Positions 55,057 through 64,000 of a stretch of 64,000 nucleotides of DNA are shown in pieces (the first letter of the stretch is position 1; each line of letters begins with the position of its first letter). The DNA is from Pseudooceanicola algae (GTDB lineage: Bacteria; Pseudomonadota; Alphaproteobacteria; Rhodobacterales; Rhodobacteraceae). The DNA lies in NCBI RefSeq assembly GCF_003590145.2, contig NZ_CP060436.1, positions 2,485,001-2,549,000 of the forward strand, read 5' to 3'. Below the pieces are notes generated by a model that saw only the letters and a program-made list of their open reading frames with translations, ran no database searches and had not been told where the DNA came from. A program made the translations under genes and the position numbers.

Positions 55057-55297
55057 CCGCTCTTCTCCGTTGTGTCGCACGAGGTCGCCGCACGATTTCG
55101 ACCGGCCAGCGCCGGACCCTGCTTCACAAACTAACACCATTCCGCGACCGGGGTTCCACCTGCGAAGGAAGTCCGCGCCCGACAGGCTCGGGCGGGGTTC
55201 GGCGGTGGACGCCCCTCTTGCCCGCGTTTACTCTTGCGCGACCCCGCACCGAATCCGAGGCCCCCGCGCCCGCTCAACCAAAGGACTGCCCGCCGAC

Positions 55298-57149
55298 ATG
55301 ACCGACAGCGACAGCCCCCGGAAAGACCCCTATCAGGTCCTGGCCCGGAAATACCGGCCCGAGACCTTTGCCGATCTTGTCGGCCAGGAGGCCATGGTGC
55401 GCACCCTGAAGAACGCCTTCGCTGCCGACCGCATCGCCCAGGCTTTCATCATGACCGGCATCCGGGGCACGGGTAAGACCACCACGGCGCGGATCATCGC
55501 CAAGGGCATGAACTGCGTCGGCCCGGATGGGAATGGCGGCCCGACGACCGACCCCTGCGGCAAATGCGACCCCTGCCGCAAGATCATGTCCGGCAGCTTC
55601 ATGGACGTGCTGGAACTCGACGCGGCCTCCTCGACCGGGGTCGATAACATCCGCGAACTCAACCAGATGGCCAACACGCGGCCCGCGGAAGGCCGCTACA
55701 AGATCTTCATCATCGATGAGGTCCACATGCTGTCCACGGGCGCCTTCAACGCCCTGCTGAAGACGCTCGAGGAACCGCCCGCCCACACGAAATTCATTCT
55801 TGCCACGACCGAGATCCGCAAGGTCCCGGTGACGGTGCTGTCGCGCTGCCAGCGCTTCGACCTGCGCCGCATCGAACCCGAGGACATGATCGGCCTGCTG
55901 CGCCGCATCGCCAACAGCGAAACCGCCGAGATCACCGACGAGGCGCTGGCCCTGATCACCCGTGCCGCCGAAGGCTCGGCCCGCGACGCGACTTCGCTGC
56001 TCGATCAGGCGATCAGCCATGGCGCGGGGGAAACCAGCGCCGATCAGGTGCGCGCGATGCTGGGACTGGCCGACCGGGGCCGGGTGCTGGACCTTTACGA
56101 GATGATCATGCGCGGCGACGCCGCCGCCGCCCTGACCGAACTGTCCGCCCAATATGCCGGCGGGGCCGATCCGCTGGCGGTGCTGCGCGACCTGGCGGAG
56201 ATCACCCATTGGGTTAGCGTGGTCAAGATCACGCCCGACGCTGCCGAGGACCCGACCATCGGCCCGGACGAACGCGCGCGCGGGGTCTCGCTGGCCGAAC
56301 GCCTGCCCATGCGGGCCATGACACGGATGTGGCAGATGCTGCTGAAGGCGCTCGAGGAAGTCTCGGTCGCGCCCAATGCGATGATGGCCGCCGAGATGGC
56401 GGTGATCCGACTGACCCATGTCGCCGAACTGCCCAGCCCCGAAGACCTGCTGCGCAAGCTGAAGGATACCCCCCGCCCCCCCGACGGCCCGAACGGTGGC
56501 GGCGGTGGAAATGGCGGGTGGTGGCTCCGGACCCGTGCAGGGCACGGGCGCGCCTGCGGCGGGCGGGGGGCCTCGGCTTACGCTCGGCCGGTGCGGGCGG
56601 CCGGGGGCACCTTCGGCCCAGGCCCCGCGCATGCAATCGGGGGGCCGCTCAGGCGGTCAGGGCAGCGGCGCGGCGACCAGCCGGGCCCTGGCGCCCGAGA
56701 CCGAACAGGCGCTGGCCCATTACCCGACCTTCGATCACGTGGTCGAACTGATCCGCGCCAACCGCGACGTCAAGCTGCTGGTCGAGGTCGAAGCCGGCGT
56801 GCGCCTGATCGCCTACCGCCCCGGCGTCATCGAATTCGCCCTGGCCGCCAATGCACCTGGCAATCTTGTCCAGCGTCTGCGCGACCGGTTGGAAATGTGG
56901 ACCGGCAACAAGTGGGCAATCATCCTCGGCAATGCCGAAGGCGCTGAAACCATTGTCGAAAAGCGCGACGCCAAGGACCGTGCCCTGCGCGCCGAAGCTG
57001 AGGAACACCCCATGGTGCAGGCGCTGAAAGCCGCCTTTCCCAAGGCCGAGATCACCGGCATCCGCAGCCAGCAGGACATCAGCGCCGAAGCCCAGGCCGA
57101 GGCTCTGCCCGAGGTCGAGGACGAATGGGACCCCTTCGAGGACGACTGA
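55298..57149 (+). CDS. dnaX: DNA polymerase III tau subunit, frame change in linker
   Basis: DnaX is the clamp-loader motor. From ATG 55298: KYRPETFADLVGQEAMVRTL, Walker A GIRGTGKTTTARI, a zinc module with CGKCDPC, IIDEVHMLS, LLKTLEEPPAHTKFILATTE and SRCQRFDL give domains I-III. In the glycine-rich linker the frame changes: the first frame stays open to 56947 with non-family sequence (549 residues), while tau domains IV-V (ALAHYPTFDHVVELI, TGNKWAIILGNAEGAE, VEDEWDPFEDD) are one frame on, ending at 57149. Skipping one base near 56516 gives 616 residues. ebfC and recR follow. Confidence 0.88.
56469..56530 (+). other. dnaX frame-change region
   Basis: Contains C6, G, C7 (56469-56482), then the glycine codon tract. 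The upstream frame reads GGGGGNGG and the downstream frame reads GGGSGPVQGTG; they join if one G at about 56516 is removed or skipped. It could be an assembly error, a real indel, or a +1 slip site. Confidence 0.7.
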
Positions 57150-57250
57150 GCCTTGCAGCTTGGCCCCCGCATGGCGATATGACAGTCAGAAGCGCATGAC
57201 CGGCCCCCGACGCGCGACGCAGGGCGGCCCGCAGACAAGGAGATAAACGG

Positions 57251-57595
57251 ATGTTCAAGGGTTTGGGCCAGATGGGCGACATGGCCAAGATGATGAAGAC
57301 GGCCAAGGAAATGCAGGACAAGATGGGCCAGTTGCAGGACGACCTGCACGACATCACCGTCACCGGCGAAAGCGGCGCCGGCCTGGTCAAGGCCGTCGCA
57401 AGCGCCAAGGGCGACCTGAAAAGCCTGGATATCGACCCGTCGATCTTTTCCGCCGATGACAAGGAAGTCGTCGAGGACCTGATCCTGGCCGCCATCAAGG
57501 ACGCTCAGGCCAAGGCCGCCGAACGCTCGCAAGAGGAAATGGGCAAGCTGACAGAGGGGCTTGGCCTGCCCGAAGGCTTCAAGATGCCGTTCTGA
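57251..57595 (+). CDS. ebfC: YbaB/EbfC-family nucleoid-associated protein
   Basis: 114 residues. Small helix-strand dimer protein that binds DNA and often sits between dnaX and recR, as here. [20 protein letters not shown] and [20 protein letters not shown] are typical. GGAGATAAACGG precedes the ATG. Confidence 0.95.
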   Translation: MFKGLGQMGDMAKMMKTAKEMQDKMGQLQDDLHDITVTGESGAGLVKAVASAKGDLKSLDIDPSIFSADDKEVVEDLILAAIKDAQAKAAERSQEEMGKLTEGLGLPEGFKMPF

Positions 57596-57599
57596 CCCG

Positions 57600-58193
57600 G
57601 TGAGCAGCAACAAGGACATCGAGTCTCTGATCGAGATGATGGCGCGGCTGCCGGGGCTGGGGCCACGCTCGGCCCGGCGGGCCGTGCTGCAACTTGTCCG
57701 CAAGCGTGACCTGTTGCTGCTGCCGCTTGCCGACCTGATGCACCAGGTCGGCGTTTCGGTGCGCGAATGCGAAACCTGCGGCAACCTTGCCTCTTCCCCG
57801 CTTTGCGACATCTGCATCAGCCCGAAACGGGCCGGACCCGAGATCTGCGTGGTCGAGGACGTCGCCGATCTGTGGGCGATGGAGCGTGGCGGGTCCTTTC
57901 GCGGGCGCTACCACGTGCTGGGCGGCACCCTGAGCGCACTGGATTCCATCGGCCCGGAAGACCTGAAAATCCCCAAGCTGGTGCAACGGGTTGCCGATGA
58001 ATCGGTGCGCGAGGTCATCCTGGCGCTGAACGCCACTGTCGATGGCCAGACCACCGCGCATTACATCGCCGACCAGCTTGAGGGCAAGGTGCGCATGACG
58101 TCGCTCGCGCAGGGCGTGCCCATCGGGGGCGAGCTTGATTACCTCGACGACGGGACGATCTCTGCCGCGCTGCGCGCCCGCAAGGACATCTGA
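57600..58193 (+). CDS. recR: Recombination mediator RecR
   Basis: 197 residues from a GTG at 57600, five bases after the ebfC stop. Helix-hairpin-helix ([20 protein letters not shown]), zinc finger [16 protein letters not shown], Toprim domain ([40 protein letters not shown]) and a C-terminal Walker-B-like tail. It loads RecA with RecF/RecO at gaps. Confidence 0.95.
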   Translation: MSSNKDIESLIEMMARLPGLGPRSARRAVLQLVRKRDLLLLPLADLMHQVGVSVRECETCGNLASSPLCDICISPKRAGPEICVVEDVADLWAMERGGSFRGRYHVLGGTLSALDSIGPEDLKIPKLVQRVADESVREVILALNATVDGQTTAHYIADQLEGKVRMTSLAQGVPIGGELDYLDDGTISAALRARKDI

Positions 58194-58208
58194 AGTCCGC
58201 TGACACCC

Positions 58209-58246
58209 GCGGGCGGCGCCCTTTCCGACACCGCCCGCCCGCTTGT
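58209..58246 (+). terminator. Possible terminator after recR
   Basis: GCGGGCGG (58209-58216) pairs with CCGCCCGC (58231-58238). Only a broken T run follows, so efficiency is doubtful. Confidence 0.3.
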
Positions 58247-58270
58247 TTCGCCCGAAGATCCTGACCCGGA

Positions 58271-60127
58271 TCAGCCGATCGTGGCGCCGTCGTCCCGCCA
58301 GACTGCAATCACCGACGACCGCGGCTTGCCAGCGCCATCGGGCCATTGGCCGCCGGGGTGCTGGATGCCGACGAAGGCCACCTTGCGATCCGGCGACCAG
58401 GTCAGGCCCGTCACCTCGGCGCCATTGGGGGCGGTGAGGAAACGCGCGATCTCTCCCGTTTCGGGATTGCCGACCAGCATCTGGTTGTTGCCCTGCCCGG
58501 CAAAATCACCTTCGTTGCTGTCATCGCCATCGGTCTGGATCCAGAGCATCCCATCGGTGGAAAAGATCATCCCGTCGGGCGAATTGAACATGTTGCCGGG
58601 GGTCACGTTTTCGGATCCGGCCATCGCGTCGTCAAAGACCTCCGGGTTGCCGGCCATCACGTAGAGATCCCAGTCGAAGGCATCGGCCCCATGGTCGCCG
58701 CCCTCGGGACGCCAGCGCACGATCTGGCCGAAGTCATTGGCCGGACGCGGGTTGGCGGCATTGACCGGCATGTCTTCGCCGCCCCGCCTGGAGTTGTTGG
58801 TCAGGGCGCAATAGGCCTCGGCCTTGTTTGGATGGGCGGCGATCCATTCCGGACGGTCCATCGAAGTCGCACCGACCTTGGAGCCCGCGATCCGCGCAAA
58901 GACCAGCATTTCCGCCATATCCATGCCGGTGGTCTCGGGCGTCAGGGCCAGCCATTCGCCGGTCATGTCGTCATTGAACCTGGCGACGTAAAGCGTGCCA
59001 TCCGACAGCAGGCCGTCCGTCGCACCACCTTCGCTGTAGATGCCGTTCGAGACGTAGCGATACATGAATTCGCCGCGTTCATCATCGCCCATGTAGACGA
59101 CGACCCGGCCATCGGCGGCCTGCACCATCGCGGCGTTCTCATGCTTGAAGCGACCAAGGGCGGAATGCTTGACCGGCATGCTTTCGGGATCGGCGGGGTC
59201 GATCTCGGTCACCCAGCCATGGCGGTTCGGCTCGAAGGGCTCCTTCGAGAGATCGAAGCGCGCGTCAAAGGTTTCATAGGCATAGCGCCCCTCGGCGGCG
59301 ATGCCGTAGCGCGCAAAACCTTCGGTTTCGGTATAATCGCCGGTGGCGCCGAAGTAGCCGTTGAAGTTCTCTTCGCAGGTCAGATAGGTGCCCCAGAGTG
59401 TCAGGCCCGAACCGCAGTTGTTCATCGTGCCGACGGGCGACATGCCATCGGGATCGGCATTGGTGCGCACCAGCTCGCTGCCGGCCACGGGGCCGTCCAT
59501 GGTCATTGGGGTCTCATGGGTGATGCGGCGGTTGTAGGGGCTGTCGACCACGACTTCGAACCCATTGCCGCTATCCGCGATCTCGACCACGGTGACACCC
59601 TGCAGGTTCTTCAGCAGCGTGACTTCTTCCGCGCTGGCCGGCACCCCTTCGGAGGCTTCGGGCAGGTTGATGCCGGGGTTCACGTATTCGGAGTTGATCG
59701 CCAGCAGGACATGGCCATCGACCTCGAAAAGCTCCATCCCGTCGGTGTTTTCACCAAAGACCTTGTCGGACATGGCGACCGGCACGCCGGTTTCCGGGGA
59801 ATAGCTGTCGAGGGCTTCGGACCAGAGCGCATCGCCCCAGCGGACCAGCGGTTTCCACTGGTAGCCTTCGGGCAGGCCGATGTCGAAGCCGGTGCCGATG
59901 TCGATGGGGGTAAAGGCAAAGGCGCCGGTCTGGGCGCGCGCAGCGGCCGGGAACAGGCTGCTGCCGAAGACAGCGGCGCCCGACCCGATGGCCAGCGCCC
60001 CGCCAAGGAACCCGCGCCGCGAGATCGCGCGTTCGACCACCTTGTCGAAATCATTGGTTTCGGGACGCGGCGAGCGGAGCTCGTCGAATGCGTCCCACGA
60101 CAGGTTGACTGTCTTCTTGATGTCCAT
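58271..60127 (-). CDS. phoX: PhoX-family alkaline phosphatase, Tat-exported
   Basis: 618 residues. N-terminal Tat signal ISRRGFLGGALAIGSGAAVF, cleavage near ARAQT. The DUF839/PhoX beta-propeller follows, with NNCGSGLTLWGTYLTCEENF and GRFKHENAAM, which in known PhoX carry calcium- and iron-binding residues. It releases phosphate from phosphoesters in the periplasm during phosphate starvation. Four 11-bp-spaced direct repeats upstream (60203-60242) fit PhoB binding. The family also contains members with other roles, so substrate range is inferred. Confidence 0.9.
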   Translation of the reverse strand: MDIKKTVNLSWDAFDELRSPRPETNDFDKVVERAISRRGFLGGALAIGSGAAVFGSSLFPAAARAQTGAFAFTPIDIGTGFDIGLPEGYQWKPLVRWGDALWSEALDSYSPETGVPVAMSDKVFGENTDGMELFEVDGHVLLAINSEYVNPGINLPEASEGVPASAEEVTLLKNLQGVTVVEIADSGNGFEVVVDSPYNRRITHETPMTMDGPVAGSELVRTNADPDGMSPVGTMNNCGSGLTLWGTYLTCEENFNGYFGATGDYTETEGFARYGIAAEGRYAYETFDARFDLSKEPFEPNRHGWVTEIDPADPESMPVKHSALGRFKHENAAMVQAADGRVVVYMGDDERGEFMYRYVSNGIYSEGGATDGLLSDGTLYVARFNDDMTGEWLALTPETTGMDMAEMLVFARIAGSKVGATSMDRPEWIAAHPNKAEAYCALTNNSRRGGEDMPVNAANPRPANDFGQIVRWRPEGGDHGADAFDWDLYVMAGNPEVFDDAMAGSENVTPGNMFNSPDGMIFSTDGMLWIQTDGDDSNEGDFAGQGNNQMLVGNPETGEIARFLTAPNGAEVTGLTWSPDRKVAFVGIQHPGGQWPDGAGKPRSSVIAVWRDDGATIG

Positions 60128-60202
60128 GTCCGTGACCCCTGGCTATCTGCTGGATGCCGCCGCCATCCATGGCGGCCTGTGCCAGCCTGCCTCGCATGAT
60201 CC

Positions 60203-60242
60203 GCTGACAACCCGGTGACGCAGTGGCGACACTTTGGTGACG
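60203..60242 (-). promoter_or_regulatory. Tandem Pho boxes upstream of phoX
   Basis: Four direct repeats, each 11 bp apart: on the minus strand CGTCACC, TGTCGCC, CGTCACC, TGTCAGC. Two repeats with a 4-bp gap make one PhoB dimer site, so this is room for two dimers. The last repeat ends 75 bp before the phoX ATG. Confidence 0.65.
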
Positions 60243-60319
60243 GGCCAGAAGGGGCATTGGGTTCAAATTTCCGGGGATCAGTTATTTGCGATACATTTCA
60301 GAGTCTTGAAAAAATAACA

Positions 60320-61462
60320 TCACAACCCAAGCGGCCCCGCCGCCCAATCGGGCAGCGCCTTTCCGCTGACCAGAAGCCCGGCAAGGCGGCCCAGTTCGTC
60401 TGAATTCTTCGCCCCCCGGCCACAGCCTGCGACAGCGGTAAAGACCCGGTCCGACAGCGCCCCGATGGCCGGAAGATCACTGGGCATGTAGGTGGTCACG
60501 CAGGGCAGGGTTCTGGTCGCAGTGACATTCAGACCGGGCATGATCTGCGCCATCAGCCCCTTCAGATAGCGTGCCACCCCCGCGTCCCCGTCTGAACGGA
60601 ACCATTCGGTCATATCCGCGACTTCCAAAGGCATATCCGCCGGATCCCCGCCCAGCTTCACGTACAGCCTGCCATCGGGGTAGCGCAGCGGCGGCAGCAG
60701 GTAAAAGTCCTCTCCCCCGCGCCAGAGGCTGATGAGGGTGGGCAAAGGGCCAAGGCGCGCGACCTCGGCCTCGGTCACCTCGAACAGGACCACGGTGCGG
60801 CCCATAGTGGTCAGAGGCAGCGCGGCACCCGTCAGGGCGCGGGTAAAACCCCCCGTGGCGATCAGGGCGCGGTCGGCTTCAAACGGGGCGCCGTCGCGCA
60901 GGGCGATCCGCGTGGCCTGCGCGGTCTCATCCACGCCTATCACCACGTCGCGGATCAGGGTCGCCCCATGGGACCGGGCGGCAATGATCTGGGCGCGCAC
61001 CATTTCGCGCGGGTCGATCATGCCGGCAAGGCTCGGCTCATGAAAGCCGGTGAACCCCTCGGGGCAGGCATAGGCAGGAAAGCGGGCGCCCATCTCGGCC
61101 GTGTCCAGAACGGAACAGGGCAGCGCGTCGCGGGTCAGCACCGCCCGGCACCTGGCGGTATCGGGATGTTCGCCGGGGGCGGTCATCAGGGACCCGACTT
61201 CGCTGAAGAACGGCACGCCGGTCTCGGCCTCGAGCCCGCGATAACGCGCGATGGAGGCGCGCGAAGCGCGGCTCCAGAACGGGCTGGGGTCCATCTGCCG
61301 GGTGATGCGGCCACTGTCGTAATGGCTGGCGAATGGCCCGTCATGGGCGATGCGGTCAGCGGGTTCCGCCGCCCCGACCAGCGTGACGCGATGGCCCGCC
61401 AGGGCGAGGTGGCGGGCAGCGGCGGCCCCGATCATTCCGGCACCGATCACGGCGATATGCAT
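60320..61462 (-). CDS. FAD-dependent amine/amino-acid oxidase family protein
   Basis: 380 residues from ATG 61462, after AGGA. Starts HIAVIGAGMIGAAAARHLAL, the FAD-binding Rossmann motif, and has the DadA/sarcosine-oxidase layout, with FYLLPPLRYPDGRLYVKLGG and a C-terminal FAD loop (VFTAVAGCGRGAKNSDELGR). A cysteine there is near where MSOX binds FAD covalently, but the surrounding sequence differs. The substrate, a secondary amine or amino acid, is unknown. Confidence 0.85.
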   Translation of the reverse strand: MHIAVIGAGMIGAAAARHLALAGHRVTLVGAAEPADRIAHDGPFASHYDSGRITRQMDPSPFWSRASRASIARYRGLEAETGVPFFSEVGSLMTAPGEHPDTARCRAVLTRDALPCSVLDTAEMGARFPAYACPEGFTGFHEPSLAGMIDPREMVRAQIIAARSHGATLIRDVVIGVDETAQATRIALRDGAPFEADRALIATGGFTRALTGAALPLTTMGRTVVLFEVTEAEVARLGPLPTLISLWRGGEDFYLLPPLRYPDGRLYVKLGGDPADMPLEVADMTEWFRSDGDAGVARYLKGLMAQIMPGLNVTATRTLPCVTTYMPSDLPAIGALSDRVFTAVAGCGRGAKNSDELGRLAGLLVSGKALPDWAAGPLGL

Positions 61463-61546
61463 GGGGCAGTCCTGTCTTGCGTTCCCGAGGTTGCCGCCAC
61501 GGTCGCGCCCCGGCAAGCGGAAGGCAAGAGCCCCTGCGCCACATGC

Positions 61547-61577
61547 AAAAGGCCCGGAGGGGATACCTCCGGGCCTT
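61547..61577 (-). terminator. Rho-independent terminator after trcR
   Basis: A perfect 12-bp stem (61549-61560 with 61566-61577, 5-base loop); on the minus strand it ends with TTTT. It lies 45 bases past the trcR stop. Confidence 0.75.
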
Positions 61578-61621
61578 CACTGATGTCTGCTGCGCCCGGA
61601 TCCGGGCAGCGGCGACCCGGA

Positions 61622-62377
61622 TCAATCATCTTCGTCGTCTTCCGGCGCGTCGTTGGGCAGATTGAAGAAGCTGTCCGCATCGACCAGCGTGGACTTGTTG
61701 TCTTCTTCTTCCTCGTCGTCCTCGGACAGCGAGAAGGTTTCCAGCCCTTCGATGGCCGTGGGAATGCGCGGCTCGGTGTCCATCGACAGGCTCTGGTTGG
61801 TCGACAGAAGCTTGCGACGTTCGTCGTCGGTCATCGCGGTGCCATCGGCGGCCTTCTTGGCGGCGGCTTTCTGCACGGCCGAATCAAGCTCGCTCTGCTT
61901 GCACAGGCCAAGAGCCACGGGGTCGATGGGCTGCATGTTCGAGATGTTCCAGTGGGTCCGTTCGCGGATCGACTGGATCGTCGGCTTGGTGGTGCCGACC
62001 AGCTTGGCGATCTGGCCGTCGGTCAGTTCAGGGTGGAACTTGACCAGCCAGAGGATCGCGTTGGGACGGTCCTGACGCTTGGACAGCGGGGTGTAGCGCG
62101 GGCCACGACGCTTTTCCTCGCCCACGGCAGAGGGGTTGAATTTCAACGCCAGCCGGTGGAACGCATCGGCTTCGGCCTTTTCGATGTCGCCTTGCGTCAG
62201 CTGGTTGTTGGCCACGGGGTCGAAACCCTTCACGCCGGCAGCCACGTCGCCATCGGCGATGCCCTGGACTTCCAGTTCGTGCATGCCGGTGAAATCGGCG
62301 ATCTGCTTGAAGGTGATTGTCGTGTTATCCACCAGCCAGACGGCGGTGGCCTTGGCCATCAGTGGTTTGCCGGTCAT
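61622..62377 (-). CDS. trcR: DUF1013-family cell-cycle transcriptional regulator TrcR
   Basis: 251 residues from ATG 62377, nine bases after AGGAG; a TTG at 62386 would add three residues. The core (ATAVWLVDNTTITFKQIADF, FHRLALKFNPS, RYTPLSKRQDRPNAILWLVK, TDGQIAKLVGTTKPTIQSIR) includes a helix-turn-helix-like segment and is highly conserved in alphaproteobacteria. The last 40 residues are very acidic (EDDEEEEDN, EDDEDD). TrcR associates with RNA polymerase and cell-cycle promoters in related species. Confidence 0.93.
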   Translation of the reverse strand: MTGKPLMAKATAVWLVDNTTITFKQIADFTGMHELEVQGIADGDVAAGVKGFDPVANNQLTQGDIEKAEADAFHRLALKFNPSAVGEEKRRGPRYTPLSKRQDRPNAILWLVKFHPELTDGQIAKLVGTTKPTIQSIRERTHWNISNMQPIDPVALGLCKQSELDSAVQKAAAKKAADGTAMTDDERRKLLSTNQSLSMDTEPRIPTAIEGLETFSLSEDDEEEEDNKSTLVDADSFFNLPNDAPEDDEDD

Positions 62378-62517
62378 GTCTCTCAACTCCTGAACGTCAT
62401 ATCTTTCCCGCTGCCTGGCCGGGGGGCCGAGGCGGCATCGGCGGGGCGATGCAGGCTACCGTTGTCGGGGAACTTGAGCGCTATATAGTCAAGTCGTGCC
62501 GAAAATGGAAGAGACGA

Positions 62518-63150
62518 ATGCCAAAGCTCCTTGCCTGCCTGATCCTGAGCCTTTTCGCCCTGCCGCTGCGCGCGCAGGACCGGCCCGGGCAGTTCGACTA
62601 CTACCTTGCCGCCTTCAGCTGGTCACCGGGGTATTGCGAGGCAACCGGCGGAGAGTCCGAGCAATGCGCGCCCGGCGCGGACTACGCCTGGATCCTGCAC
62701 GGGCTCTGGCCGCAGTACGAACGGGGCTACCCCCGCGACTGCCCCAGCACCGTCGCCGCGCCCTCGCGCCGCCAGACCGCCGAGATGGCGGACATCATGG
62801 GCACGGCCGGGCTGGCCTTTCACGAATGGCGGACCCACGGCACCTGCAGCGGGCTGAGCGCGCGCGCCTATTTCGACCTGTCCCGCAAGGCCTTCGAGGC
62901 GATCCGCCTGCCCGCCTTCCCAGAGGAGGCGACCGAGGACCTGCGCCTGCGCCCCGCGCGGATCGGCGCCGCACTGGAGGCACTGAACCCCGCGATCCCG
63001 TCGGACGGCTACGTGCTGCGTTGCGAAGACGGGCGCCTGCGCGAGGTACGCATCTGCCTTGACCGCGACGACCTGTCCCCCCGCCCCTGCGGCGCGGATC
63101 TGCGCAGCTCCTGCGGGGGCGGGGCGGTGACCTGGGACGTGCAGGACTAG
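62518..63150 (+). CDS. Secreted ribonuclease T2-family enzyme
   Basis: 210 residues from ATG 62518, after GGAAGAG. Signal peptide MPKLLACLILSLFALPLRAQ. Both catalytic segments are present: ILHGLWPQ (first His) and HEWRTHGTCSG (Glu, Lys/Arg position and second His). Eight cysteines can form disulfides in the periplasm. It would cut RNA with little base preference. Its TAG shares CTAG with the convergent oxidoreductase gene. Confidence 0.9.
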   Translation: MPKLLACLILSLFALPLRAQDRPGQFDYYLAAFSWSPGYCEATGGESEQCAPGADYAWILHGLWPQYERGYPRDCPSTVAAPSRRQTAEMADIMGTAGLAFHEWRTHGTCSGLSARAYFDLSRKAFEAIRLPAFPEEATEDLRLRPARIGAALEALNPAIPSDGYVLRCEDGRLREVRICLDRDDLSPRPCGADLRSSCGGGAVTWDVQD

Positions 63151-64000
63151 CCCCCGACCTTCAGCACGATCTTGCCCATGTGGCCGGAACTTTCCATGCG
63201 GGTATGGGCCGCGCCGACCTCTTCCAGCGGGAATTCATTGTCGATCACCGGCAGGCAGCGCCCCGCCGACAGCAGCGGCCAAACATGGGTGCGCAGGTCC
63301 TCGGCGATCTCGGCCTTGGCCTGGTCGGACTGCGCCCGCAGGGTCGATCCCGTGACCGTCAGCCGCTTCATCATCACCTGGGCAAAGTTGACCTCGGCCT
63401 TGGGGCCACCGAGGAAGGCGATCATCACCAGCCGCCCGTCGGGTTTCAGCAGGCGGATGTTGCGCGGGATGTAATCGCCGCCCACCATGTCCAGCACCAC
63501 ATCGGCGCCGCCTGCGGATTTCAGCACCTCGACGAAATCCTCGGAGCGGTAGTTGATCGCCCGCTCGGCGCCCAAGCTTTCGCAGAAGGCGCATTTGTCG
63601 GGCGTCCCGGCCGTGGTGAAAACCCGCGCGCCGAAGGCCGTGGCCAGCTGGATCGCTGTCGAACCGATGCCAGAGGAGCCGCCATGTACAAGAAGGACCT
63701 CGCCGCCCTGCAGGGCAGCGCGGCGGAAGACATTGGACCAGACGGTGAAATAGGTCTCGGGCAGGCAGGCGGCACTGCGCATGTCCATGCCCTCCGGGAC
63801 CGGCAGACAATGGGCATGGGGCGTCGTGACCTCTTCGGCGTAGCCGCCACCGGGGAGCAAGGCGCAAACGCGTTGGCCAAGCGCCTCGGCGGGAACACCT
63901 TGCCCAAGGGCGGTGATCTCGCCCGAGGCTTCGAGCCCCGGCAGATCGCTGGCGCCGGGGGGCGGGTCATAGGCCCCTGCCCTTTGCAGCGCGTCGGGGC
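63147..64000 (-). CDS. NAD(P)H quinone oxidoreductase (PIG3-like), N-terminus outside window
   Basis: About 284 residues of a zinc-free MDR-family enzyme are visible; the frame stays open to the window edge. The cofactor motif is VLLVHGGSSGIGSTAIQLAT, with ETYFTVWSNVFRRAAL before it and DVVLDMVGGDYIPRNIRLL after it, as in PIG3/TP53I3 quinone reductases. The start lies beyond 64000. Convergent with RNase T2. Confidence 0.9.
   Translation of the reverse strand, partial: PDALQRAGAYDPPPGASDLPGLEASGEITALGQGVPAEALGQRVCALLPGGGYAEEVTTPHAHCLPVPEGMDMRSAACLPETYFTVWSNVFRRAALQGGEVLLVHGGSSGIGSTAIQLATAFGARVFTTAGTPDKCAFCESLGAERAINYRSEDFVEVLKSAGGADVVLDMVGGDYIPRNIRLLKPDGRLVMIAFLGGPKAEVNFAQVMMKRLTVTGSTLRAQSDQAKAEIAEDLRTHVWPLLSAGRCLPVIDNEFPLEEVGAAHTRMESSGHMGKIVLKVGG

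Noticed and set aside
1-64000. tRNA, rRNA, CRISPR arrays, insertion sequences or prophage
   Set aside because: Reading the intergenic regions showed no T-loop motifs in tRNA context, no regularly spaced repeats and no transposase or integrase reading frames. The dispersed hairpin repeats have irregular spacing and sit at gene ends.

Overview
The window is high-GC DNA from an alphaproteobacterium of the Rhodobacteraceae (Rhodobacter/Roseobacter type). Evidence is the ccoNOQP - usp - fnrL - hemN block next to ccoGHIS, as known from Rhodobacter, a TrcR/DUF1013 regulator, aerobic and anaerobic haem genes side by side, the dnaX-ebfC-recR and rsfS-rlmH-gpmI-envC-ctpA clusters, and four FNR-type boxes. 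It is core chromosome: no insertion sequences, phage genes, tRNAs, rRNAs or CRISPR arrays were seen. Start and stop codons are often shared or overlapping.

Layout. 1-9.7 kb: a partial DMT exporter, then leucine synthesis (leuB; leuC - HdeD-like - lipoprotein - leuD), interrupted by a LysR/epimerase divergent pair, a haem-sensing chemoreceptor and a degenerate EEP-family protein. 10-15.3 kb: rsfS, rlmH, gpmI, envC-like and ctpA. 15.3-18.7 kb: a VOC protein, glutaryl-CoA dehydrogenase with a divergent LysR, and rppH. 18.8-23 kb: hemC, hemE, a BrkB-like membrane protein and hemF. 23-28 kb: clpS, an RsmC-like methyltransferase and an unusual SDR, then a HAD hydrolase and a SPOR-tailed D,D-carboxypeptidase. 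28-41 kb: cbb3 oxidase assembly (ccoGHIS), a LysR with two tiny divergent ORFs, ccoPQON, usp, fnrL and hemN. 41-47 kb: a YejABEF-type peptide ABC transporter. 47-64 kb: membrane cytochrome c, pheA, nudC, a Tat-exported nucleotidase, SRP RNA, rsgA, a zinc protease, dnaX-ebfC-recR, PhoX, a FAD oxidoreductase, trcR, RNase T2 and a partial quinone oxidoreductase.

How the parts work together. The oxygen-response block is the most coherent module. FnrL would sense low oxygen with a 4Fe-4S cluster and bind the boxes before ccoG, between ccoN and usp (two boxes), and between fnrL and hemN. This couples the high-affinity oxidase, its copper and redox assembly factors and oxygen-independent haem synthesis. 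HemC, HemE and HemF supply the aerobic haem route. PhoX carries a fourfold 11-bp direct repeat upstream that fits PhoB control.

Most notable oddities: an approximately 90-residue insertion with two membrane segments inside the first ATPase domain of the YejF-like protein; a frame change in the glycine-rich linker of dnaX; twin small ORFs divergent from a LysR gene inside the cco region; a predicted leaderless, FNR-driven hemN; an SDR whose catalytic lysine is threonine; an EEP-fold protein lacking expected catalytic residues; a short ORF with a strong Shine-Dalgarno overlapping rsfS; and a dispersed composite hairpin repeat.
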